A DNA stretch of 7,025 nt from contig CAIYYE010000297.1 in assembly GCA_903930395.1 (NCBI GenBank), positions 1 to 7,025 on the forward strand. Reading direction: 5' to 3'. A program made the position numbers and the translations under genes. How positions within the stretch are numbered: position 1 is the stretch's first letter; each line of letters starts with the position of its first letter. Of this stretch, positions 1-6,601 are shown in pieces. Below the pieces are notes generated by a model. The model had not been told where the DNA came from. It worked only from the letters and a program-made list of their open reading frames with translations, and did not search any database. This DNA comes from an uncultured beta proteobacterium (lineage in GTDB: Bacteria > Pseudomonadota > Gammaproteobacteria > Burkholderiales > Rhodocyclaceae).

Positions 1-2345
1 TCGGTACCGACCGCATCGGGGTGATCAACTTTGTCAATCCCGCTGCCGAAAATTTACTCGGCTACCCTAACGGTGCTCTGATCGGTCTTTCTATCAAGCA
101 CACCATCCTGCATCGCCATGCCGGCGAACTCTGTGACGACAACCCGAACCAGTCGATGCTCCATGGAGAGATCAATTTCAGCAATATCGAGGAGACCTTC
201 TGGCGTTTGGATGGCGAAGCGCTGCCAGTGGAATACTCCTGCCGGACAATCATCGAATGTGGCGAAGAGCTCGGCTTTGTTTTCGGCTTCACCGATATCC
301 GCACACGCAAGGCGGCCGACCTTGCGCGTAAGAGCGCTCTGGCTGAGGCCGAGCGTCTGGCGCACATCAAGAGTGAATTCCTCGCCAACATGTCGCATGA
401 AATTCGCACCCCCCTCAACGCGGTCATTGCATCCGCCATGCTGATGGATAACGACACGGTGAAACCGAAGCAGCGCGAACGACTCACCCGGATCATCGAC
501 TCATCGCAGCACTTGCTCCGACTGATCAGCGACATTCTGGATTTCTCAAAAATCGACGCCGGCCGGATCGAAATTGAGACGACCGATTTCAAGCTACGTT
601 CCGTATTCGATCTGGTTGCCAGTCAATCCGTCGAGATCGCCACCAGAAAAGGTATTGAATGGCGGACCAGCATCGATCCAAAACTGCCCGCTTCACTCTT
701 GGGTGATTCGATGCGACTCGGGCAGATCCTGCTAAATTTCTCGAGCAATGCACTGAAGTTTACGGAGCGCGGCCACGTAACCCTGAATGCCCGCCTGCTC
801 GAAGAGGGAGCCGACAACCTTCTTGTCCGCTTCGAGGTGCTGGATAGCGGCCGCGGTTTCGACCCGTCACGGATAGACACATTGTTTGAGGCCTTCATGC
901 AGGAGGACAGTTCGACCACACGCGAATTCGGTGGCACAGGGCTCGGACTGGCAATCAGCAAGAAAATCACAGAATTGATGGGGGGACGGATCGGCGCAGA
1001 GTCCAAGCCCGATTCGGGCAGCACATTCTGGGTCGAGATTCCCTTCAAACGAAGTGTCATAAGTAATTTGACCAACACGATACAGACGTCGCTCAATGGC
1101 AAGCGCGCAATTATTCTCGGCAGCGATGAAGTTCGGGCCGGTGGCATACAGGCACAATTGTCCCGACTGAAAATTGGCGTTCAGCACGCGTCGACCGTAG
1201 CAGAACTGGTGACCCTGGTAGAAACTGCTTGCCGAGTCAAACTGCCTTACGATGTCTTGCTTTGCGTGGGGGAAAAGGACGAAATCGTGGCGCTCTGCGA
1301 ACCTGAGTTGCAGAAGCTGTTACACAATCTGACTCAGCAAACACCCCTGCGATGCGTTGTGATGGCCGATCTGGTTGACCGTCAATTTTTGGACTCTCCA
1401 CTCAAACGCGACTGCGTCGACGCCTTGCTCCCGTTAGAGCCATCCGATCCCGAAGTCGAGCAGCTACTGAACAAGCTATTGGCAAGTGCACCCGATTCCG
1501 AAGTGCAAGTTGTATCGCCAAAGCTCGAAAGCACACTTGACCTGCGCAGGTTTGCAAAATGTCGAATATTGCTGGCGGAAGACAACCCGATCAACCAAGC
1601 CGTAGCCCTCGACATGCTCGATTCTTTCGGCTTGACTGCAGACATTGCTCATAACGGCCAGGAAGCGTTCATCCTTGCCGAAAAACAGCCTTATGACTTG
1701 ATTCTGATGGACATGCAGATGCCGGTGATGGGCGGACTGGAAGCGACGCGAGAAATTCGCCGGCTGCCCGGCTATGAAGCGGTGCCGATTGTTGCCCTCA
1801 CTGCCAATGCCTTCGAATCTGACCGCCAGGCCTGCCTTGCTGTTGGCATGAGCGATTTCCTCGGCAAGCCGGTAGTTCCGGACTCGCTTCAACGTACGCT
1901 GCGTCAATGGCTGACCGAGCCCAACGTTAAATCACCCATCGAAACGCCGGAAGTGGACCAGACTCTGGCCAATTCGAACGGCATCGCTGACGCTGACCTT
2001 CCTGACATTCCGGGCGTCAACCTTAAGATGGGTCTAGAGCAGATGTCCGGTAAGCGCACCACATTGCTTCGGTTGCTCGGCAAGCTGATAGAGACGCACG
2101 GCCAGGATATCGAGACAATTCGCAACAAACTGGCAACAGGAGATCTGGAGGGTGTATGCAGACTGGCGCATTCACTGAAGGGTTCCGCTGGCATGCTCGG
2201 TGCCGAAGCAATTGCTGCCAGCGCCTCCTGGATCGAAAAAACTGTGCGCGAAAACCATTCGTTCGATGAGATCGAAACACAGCTGAGCGAGCTCGACCGG
2301 CACTTCAACTCGATTCAAAACGCACTGAAGTTGATGAGCAGATGA
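1..2345 (+). CDS. Hybrid sensor histidine kinase HK1 (PAS-HisKA-HATPase-degenerate REC-REC-Hpt), 5' partial
   Basis: This is a tripartite hybrid kinase that should autophosphorylate on His and pass phosphate to its own receiver and then to its Hpt domain. The frame is open from base 3, and the residues before the first possible start (GTG at 21) already fit a PAS domain, so the true start lies upstream and any membrane or sensory part is unseen. Numbered from the GTG: PAS to about 95; signalling helix 95-118; HisKA with SHEIRTPLN, phospho-His H126; N-box N243; G1 box DSGRG at 275-279; G2 box GGTGLGLAI 304-312. A degenerate receiver follows at 360-487 with Val416 where the acceptor Asp should be. 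An intact receiver lies at 514-630 (E520/D521, acceptor D564, T594, K616), and an Hpt domain at about 670-765 with HSLKGSAGMLGA, phospho-His H717. It is the only protein here with a complete His-Asp-His chain. The output partner is not visible. Confidence 0.96.
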   Translation, partial: GTDRIGVINFVNPAAENLLGYPNGALIGLSIKHTILHRHAGELCDDNPNQSMLHGEINFSNIEETFWRLDGEALPVEYSCRTIIECGEELGFVFGFTDIRTRKAADLARKSALAEAERLAHIKSEFLANMSHEIRTPLNAVIASAMLMDNDTVKPKQRERLTRIIDSSQHLLRLISDILDFSKIDAGRIEIETTDFKLRSVFDLVASQSVEIATRKGIEWRTSIDPKLPASLLGDSMRLGQILLNFSSNALKFTERGHVTLNARLLEEGADNLLVRFEVLDSGRGFDPSRIDTLFEAFMQEDSSTTREFGGTGLGLAISKKITELMGGRIGAESKPDSGSTFWVEIPFKRSVISNLTNTIQTSLNGKRAIILGSDEVRAGGIQAQLSRLKIGVQHASTVAELVTLVETACRVKLPYDVLLCVGEKDEIVALCEPELQKLLHNLTQQTPLRCVVMADLVDRQFLDSPLKRDCVDALLPLEPSDPEVEQLLNKLLASAPDSEVQVVSPKLESTLDLRRFAKCRILLAEDNPINQAVALDMLDSFGLTADIAHNGQEAFILAEKQPYDLILMDMQMPVMGGLEATREIRRLPGYEAVPIVALTANAFESDRQACLAVGMSDFLGKPVVPDSLQRTLRQWLTEPNVKSPIETPEVDQTLANSNGIADADLPDIPGVNLKMGLEQMSGKRTTLLRLLGKLIETHGQDIETIRNKLATGDLEGVCRLAHSLKGSAGMLGAEAIAASASWIEKTVRENHSFDEIETQLSELDRHFNSIQNALKLMSR

Positions 2346-2396
2346 GATCGCATTCGGAACAGAAACATCTAAGAACTGACCTGCAGGCAGCAAGCG
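2346..2396 (+). other. Short gap between HK1 and HK2
   Basis: This gap of 51 nt holds no inverted repeat with a T-run and no recognisable promoter. An 8-bp palindrome CCTGCAGG is present, probably by chance. Only AGGCAG at 2385-2390 could serve as a weak ribosome site for the ATG at 2397. Read-through transcription from HK1 to HK2 is expected. Confidence 0.6.
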
Positions 2397-4958
2397 ATGC
2401 GCAAGGAAAATAAATTGAAATCAGCTTTATTGAAGCAGCAGGCCGTTAAGGTATTCGGCACCGATGGAGAAGACTACCTGATAAGCGAGACGAAACGTAG
2501 CGCGGTGCATCAGACCACGATAGACCAATCAGCAATCGGCAAGCTGCTGGGCATGGTTGATGCCTCCTATGCGGCTTACGAAGGTTTACAGATGGCACAG
2601 CGGCAGCTCTCAGGCGATATTTATTCAGACTGGAATTTATTGGCAGGGGAAATTAAGTCAGGTCAGGACTGGCAGCAATTGCTGGGCTATCTTCCCAAGG
2701 AACTCGACAGTAGGATCGATACTTGGCAACGCTTGATCCGCCCAGAACATCTCCGCTTGCTGCAGGCAAGCATGGCAAACCATGTCATGCAGCGGAGCGA
2801 ATTTTTCGAGGCAGAGTGCCAGTTCCGGACAAAAGGCGGTTGCTGGCAGTGGTTGCTGGTCCGCGGCATTATCACTGCCCGCCTTGCCGACGGCAAGGCG
2901 GGACGCATGTTGCTGATGCAACGTGACATCAATGCCCTCAAGCAGGCCGAAGAAAACTCTCGTGCGGCGATCGCTGCCGCAGAAGAAGCCAAGACAACGC
3001 GTTCCCGCTTCATTGCCAAGGTCAGCCATGAAATCCGTACGCCGATGAATGGCATTCTCGGAATGACCGATCTGGTGCTCGACACCACGCTGGATGACGA
3101 GCAGCGGCACTACCTCCACGCTGTCAAGAGTTCGTCCTCAGCCTTGATGGCCATCATCAACGACCTGCTCGATTTTTCGAAAATCGATGCCGGCGAGATG
3201 TCCAATAGCTGTGCTGAACTATCCGTACGAAAGCTCATCCACGATTCTGTCAGAGCACTGGCTAACCCGGCGCACAAAAAAGGCCTGGAACTGACACTAG
3301 AGATCGATCCAAACGTTCCCGACAAAGTGGCGGGTGATGCATCACTCCTCCGCCGTGTTCTGATCAACCTCGTGGACAACGCCGTCAAGTTCACCGATAA
3401 GGGAGACGTGCTGGTCAAGGTGAGCAAGACCGCATCCGCCACCAGCGGCGTCAATCTGACATTCTCGATTTCGGATACCGGCATCGGCATTCCCGCCAAT
3501 CGTCAGAAGGCAATTTTCGATGCTTTTGCTCAGGGCGATGATTCGGTCACCCGAAGTTTCGGCGGCACCGGTCTCGGCTTGGCCATCTGTACGCGGATTG
3601 TGCAGGGCATGGGCGGCACCCTGCAGGTAACGAGCCAGTCAGGTCAGGGTTCCTGCTTTTCATTTACCGCCACCTTCAAGCGCTTACCCAACACGGCCCC
3701 CGTCGTACCGCCCAAAACGCATGTCGGAAAAAAGGCACTTCTGCTCGAACCCAATCAAAATGCTTCACGCTGTCATCAAGCCGCGCTGAGACAACTCGGC
3801 ATAGAGGTGACCCTGGCGCAAAGCCTCCAGGAAGCGGTCACGCGGACTCAAGCCTTCCGTCAGAACAACACCCCCTTTGATTTCATTCTCGCCAACTCGG
3901 CAACGGCCAACAGCCCCGGCAATGAACTGATCAAGGACTGGCAAAAGAATGGCAAATCCGAGCGCCTGATCTGGATATTAAAGAGCGATGATCAGGCGAA
4001 AGAGTTGGCTGAACTTCGACAGCAGGGCATCGTGGCCTATCTGGTGAAGCCTGTTTTTACCGACCATCTGGCCGCCGCACTAGATCTCGCTGACAAGGGA
4101 CTGGAAACGGAATTCGTCCTCAGTCCGCCGGAGCTGCCGGACGACCTGCAGTTACACCAACAGGCAAACACCAGCGGCATGAACATTCTGGTGGTCGAGG
4201 ACAATCCGGTCAGTCAGGAACTGATCCTCCGGTTGCTACGCAAACACCCACATCGGATCAGCGTGGCCAACAATGGCCTTGAGGCTCTGGCCCTGTTCGA
4301 CAAGGGCGATTTCGATGTCGTGATGATGGATATTGAAATGCCGATGATGGGAGGCATCGAGACAACCGAGGCGATCCGGACGCGTGAAATGCGCCGGAGC
4401 TGGGTAATGACCAACGAGTTTCACAACACCTACATCATCGCCGTTACAGCGAATGTCTCGAGCAGCGCCAGAGAAAAGTGTTTGGACGCCGGCATGAACG
4501 ACTTTATCGGCAAACCGCTGAACCCGGATGATCTCTTCGCGGCGCTGGAACGCGCCCGATCCTATCCCGAAGGCAGTGATTTTGCGGCAGGCACACTCAA
4601 TCCATCCGATCAGCTTGCCGACTTTCGGGCGGCGGAAGAGCAGATTGGCGACAAGGAGACCTTGCACAGCATGGCGAGCATGTTTCTTGACGAGTGGGAG
4701 GAGCACATCAGCAAACTCGCTGAACCAATGTCAGCAAGATCCGCCGATCGCCTCTGTCATCAGGCCAGCAGCTTGCGAGCACTACTGGCCATGTTCCACG
4801 CGACGGAGGCCCAGCAGGCGGTCAGCGAACTTTTGGCCCATGCCAAAGTGGCTCCCCTGCCGGACTGGTCGGCCTGCGATGTGTCACTGAGCACGCTCAA
4901 GATCGCTATGCAGAAAACGCGCCCTGCTTTTGAAAGGTTTGTCAGCAAACCGGTATGA
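2397..4958 (+). CDS. Hybrid sensor histidine kinase HK2 (PAS-HisKA-HATPase-degenerate REC-REC-degenerate Hpt)
   Basis: This 853-residue protein appears to be a cytoplasmic hybrid kinase, as no signal peptide or membrane segment is seen. Residues 45-75 resemble the helical linker often found before PAS domains in such kinases. A PAS_3-like domain follows at about 78-185, ending in [11 protein letters not shown]. HisKA has SHEIRTPMN with H211; N-box N328; G1 DTGIGI from D360; G2 GGTGLGLAI 389-397. A degenerate receiver at 443-565 has Asn500 at the acceptor position but keeps K551. An intact receiver at 595-718 has E601/D602, D645, T684 and K706. The last part, about 735-820, aligns with Hpt domains, but the HxLKG motif reads SSLRA, so Ser791 replaces the phospho-His. 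The ATG at 2397 has only a weak upstream Shine-Dalgarno (AGGCAG). A TTG at 2415 has a better one (AAGGA, 7 nt away), so the start is not certain. The gene follows HK1 by 51 nt and has the same domain order. Confidence 0.96.
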   Translation: MRKENKLKSALLKQQAVKVFGTDGEDYLISETKRSAVHQTTIDQSAIGKLLGMVDASYAAYEGLQMAQRQLSGDIYSDWNLLAGEIKSGQDWQQLLGYLPKELDSRIDTWQRLIRPEHLRLLQASMANHVMQRSEFFEAECQFRTKGGCWQWLLVRGIITARLADGKAGRMLLMQRDINALKQAEENSRAAIAAAEEAKTTRSRFIAKVSHEIRTPMNGILGMTDLVLDTTLDDEQRHYLHAVKSSSSALMAIINDLLDFSKIDAGEMSNSCAELSVRKLIHDSVRALANPAHKKGLELTLEIDPNVPDKVAGDASLLRRVLINLVDNAVKFTDKGDVLVKVSKTASATSGVNLTFSISDTGIGIPANRQKAIFDAFAQGDDSVTRSFGGTGLGLAICTRIVQGMGGTLQVTSQSGQGSCFSFTATFKRLPNTAPVVPPKTHVGKKALLLEPNQNASRCHQAALRQLGIEVTLAQSLQEAVTRTQAFRQNNTPFDFILANSATANSPGNELIKDWQKNGKSERLIWILKSDDQAKELAELRQQGIVAYLVKPVFTDHLAAALDLADKGLETEFVLSPPELPDDLQLHQQANTSGMNILVVEDNPVSQELILRLLRKHPHRISVANNGLEALALFDKGDFDVVMMDIEMPMMGGIETTEAIRTREMRRSWVMTNEFHNTYIIAVTANVSSSAREKCLDAGMNDFIGKPLNPDDLFAALERARSYPEGSDFAAGTLNPSDQLADFRAAEEQIGDKETLHSMASMFLDEWEEHISKLAEPMSARSADRLCHQASSLRALLAMFHATEAQQAVSELLAHAKVAPLPDWSACDVSLSTLKIAMQKTRPAFERFVSKPV
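2878..2902 (+). repeat. Perfect 11-bp inverted repeat (hairpin) within HK2
   Basis: CCCGCCTTGCC at 2878-2888 and GGCAAGGCGGG at 2892-2902 are exact reverse complements around the 3-nt loop GAC. The RNA would form a very stable GC-rich stem. It lies in the coding sequence for residues about 161-169 of HK2, at a variable loop of the PAS domain. No T-run follows, so it is not a classical terminator. Confidence 0.7.
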
Positions 4959-4962
4959 ATAT

Positions 4963-4980
4963 GAAATATTTCCAGAAATA
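4963..4980. repeat. AT-rich overlapping palindromes in the HK2-HK3 gap
   Basis: GAAATATTTC (4963-4972) is a perfect 10-bp palindrome. It overlaps TATTTCCAGAAATA (4967-4980), a perfect inverted repeat with 6-bp arms and a 2-nt spacer. The element is thus three alternating copies of GAAATA/TATTTC within 18 bp, just after the HK2 stop. It is clearly more AT-rich than the surrounding genes. It could be an operator or an mRNA processing site, or it could be chance; no promoter boxes are seen around it. Confidence 0.35.
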
Positions 4981-5020
4981 AATCGCCACCCATCACGCCT
5001 TGGAACGGTTGTTGAAAGAC

Positions 5021-5026
5021 GAGGGA
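5021..5026 (+). promoter_or_regulatory. Ribosome binding site of HK3, decides the start
   Basis: GAGGGA lies 9 nt before the ATG at 5036. The longer frame starting with TTG at 5000 has no purine-rich site at a suitable distance, and its extra 12 residues precede the first receiver strand. This supports ATG 5036 as the start. Confidence 0.75.
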
Positions 5027-5035
5027 TTTGCAGAA

Positions 5036-6574
5036 ATGAACACGACACGGCACAGAGTTCTCGCCATTGACGATACGCCAGCCAATCTGTTGGTGCTGGC
5101 CCATGCGCTGTCTCCCGACTACCTGTTCCAGATCGCGATTTCCGGCAGGGAAGGGCTGGCGATGGCGGAGGAATCTCCACCGGACATTGTGCTGCTGGAT
5201 GTGATGATGCCCGAGATGGACGGCAATGAGACCTGCCGACGCTTCAAGGCAAATCCCGCCCTCAAGGACATTCCGATTATTTTTGTGACGGCATTGACCG
5301 ACAGCACAGCAGAAGTTTTCGGTCTGGGCCTGGGTGCTGCAGATTATCTCCACAAGCCGATCAATGTCAGTGTCGCCCGCCAGCGCATCCGCAACCTGAT
5401 CGAACGCGCCGATCTGGAGCGTGAAGTCGCGTTGTATCGGGATCATCTCGAAGCGCAGGTTGCCGAACGAACCCGCGAACTGCAGCAGGCAAACATCGAG
5501 TTAACCGCAGCCAAAGTGGCCACCGAATGTGCCATTCGAGCGAAGGGAACCTTCCTGGCCAATATCAGCCACGAAATGTATACGCCGCTCAACGCGATCA
5601 TCGGCATCAATGTGCTCATGCGGAGTCAGTTGAGTGCCGAGTTTCAGCGCATGTCCGAAAAAGTCGAACAATCTGCCAGTCAGCTACACGGCATCATCAA
5701 GCGGATTATTCAACTGGCAGCACTGGAGGGTGATGCAGGGAGGGTTGATGCGCCGACCGAATTCAATGTGCGTGAATTGCTCAGTGTCAGCATTGCCCAT
5801 CACCGTGATCAGGCAGCTGCCAAAGGCCTTAGCCTTTCTGTCGAGGTGGCCGACAACGTTCCATTGATCCTGCATGGCATGTCGGCCGGAATCCGGCAGG
5901 CTATCGAAAACTTCCTGAACAATGCTATCCGGTTTTCAGATAGCGGTGCGATCTGCCTGCGCACCGCTGTCCTCTCTGCTGCGGACGACTTCGTCAATCT
6001 GCGCTTCGAAGTGGAAGACCAGGGAATCGGCATCAGCGAATCTGCCCTGCCTGGCCTGTTCGAGCGGTTTTCGCAGACAGACGACTCGACGACGCGGAGC
6101 CACGGTGGTATCGGCATTGGACTGGCGATCAATCACCACCTGGCAAGGCTGATGGGTGGTGAAATTGGTGTGGAGAGCAAACAGGGCCAAGGGAGTCGAT
6201 TCTGGATCACGGTACCGCTCTACCACTTCAGCTACGGGTGGTTCATCCCGAATTTTGAAAGTACCCACGCCGATGATGAACTGCCGTTGGAAGCAGCCGC
6301 TCCCGGCAGACTGCCAAAGGCAGGGCATGACATCAACCAGGAAATGGAACAGTTGCTCGACTTGCTGGCCCTGGATGACATCGAGGCACAACACCTCTGG
6401 GAAAAATATTACAAATGGATGGCACCCTTGCTGGGGAATCAGCTGAATGCGTTTTCCGAGGCCATGGGGACGTTTGCCTTCGATGAGGCAAAGGGCATTC
6501 TGGAGACAGTCATAGGAACCCATGCCGGTATCACGCCAATGCCGGAATCCACGGCGAACCCGGCAGCCGTTTGA
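5036..6574 (+). CDS. REC-fused sensor histidine kinase HK3 (REC-coiled coil-HisKA-HATPase-tail)
   Basis: This 512-residue soluble kinase has a receiver at its N-terminus, so its activity is probably set by phosphorylation from another protein. The open frame reaches back to a TTG at 5000, but the ATG at 5036 is preferred: GAGGGA lies 9 nt before it, and the receiver begins right after it. Receiver 5-122: D12/D13, acceptor D55, T85, K107, all intact. Residues 123-170 form a signalling coiled coil with the ERTRELQQAN pattern. HisKA has SHEMYTPLN with H179, where Tyr182 stands in place of the usual Arg, and the following DxLDFSK-like segment is poorly kept. N-box N296, G1 DQGIGI from D328, and G2 GGIGIGLAI 357-365 look functional. 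About 120 residues follow the ATPase domain, with a helical stretch at about 433-495. It has no Hpt histidine and no DNA-binding domain. It lies 77 nt after HK2. Candidate phosphodonors are the Hpt of HK1 or an unlinked Hpt (inference). Confidence 0.95.
   Translation: MNTTRHRVLAIDDTPANLLVLAHALSPDYLFQIAISGREGLAMAEESPPDIVLLDVMMPEMDGNETCRRFKANPALKDIPIIFVTALTDSTAEVFGLGLGAADYLHKPINVSVARQRIRNLIERADLEREVALYRDHLEAQVAERTRELQQANIELTAAKVATECAIRAKGTFLANISHEMYTPLNAIIGINVLMRSQLSAEFQRMSEKVEQSASQLHGIIKRIIQLAALEGDAGRVDAPTEFNVRELLSVSIAHHRDQAAAKGLSLSVEVADNVPLILHGMSAGIRQAIENFLNNAIRFSDSGAICLRTAVLSAADDFVNLRFEVEDQGIGISESALPGLFERFSQTDDSTTRSHGGIGIGLAINHHLARLMGGEIGVESKQGQGSRFWITVPLYHFSYGWFIPNFESTHADDELPLEAAAPGRLPKAGHDINQEMEQLLDLLALDDIEAQHLWEKYYKWMAPLLGNQLNAFSEAMGTFAFDEAKGILETVIGTHAGITPMPESTANPAAV
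5942..5968 (+). repeat. 9-bp inverted repeat within HK3
   Basis: AGCGGTGCG at 5942-5950 pairs exactly with CGCACCGCT at 5960-5968 across a 9-nt loop. A weaker 6-bp pair, GCTATC 5924-5929 with GATAGC 5939-5944, overlaps its left arm, so the two stems exclude each other. It lies in the HATPase coding region just after the N-box. There is no sign of function beyond the pairing itself. Confidence 0.4.
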
Positions 6575-6589
6575 ACCATCATTTAACCT

Positions 6590-6595
6590 GAGGAA
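6590..6595 (+). promoter_or_regulatory. Ribosome binding site of the substrate-binding protein
   Basis: GAGGAA lies 6 nt before the ATG at 6602 and fits the anti-Shine-Dalgarno sequence. It is the strongest site in the window. It suggests that the binding protein is translated more efficiently than HK2, whose site is weak. Confidence 0.75.
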
Positions 6596-6601
6596 TCCCG
6601 G

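Noticed and set aside
21..23. GTG at 21 as the true start of HK1.
   Set aside because: The frame is open to the window edge and the residues before it continue the PAS strand pattern, so the gene extends upstream.
62..1187. Several - strand frames of 100-180 codons opposite HK1.
   Set aside because: They overlap one another and the conserved kinase domains. Their translations are Ser/Arg-rich with no family resemblance, as expected for shadows in GC-rich genes.
4955..4981. An 8-codon frame (MNMKYFQK) whose ATG overlaps the HK2 stop as ATGA.
   Set aside because: Very short, no ribosome site of note and no sign of a leader-peptide attenuator after it. Probably chance.
5000..5035. TTG at 5000 as the start of HK3.
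   Set aside because: It has no suitable Shine-Dalgarno, and the ATG at 5036 has GAGGGA 9 nt upstream directly before the receiver domain.
4760..5446. Antisense open frame of 228 codons across the HK2-HK3 gap on the - strand.
   Set aside because: It lies opposite two clear kinase genes, its translation shows no recognisable domain and is rich in Cys, His and Gln, and no good ribosome site was noted. It is a shadow frame.
6575..6601. A terminator between HK3 and the binding-protein gene.
   Set aside because: Only 27 nt, no inverted repeat and no T-run; it holds just the ribosome site.
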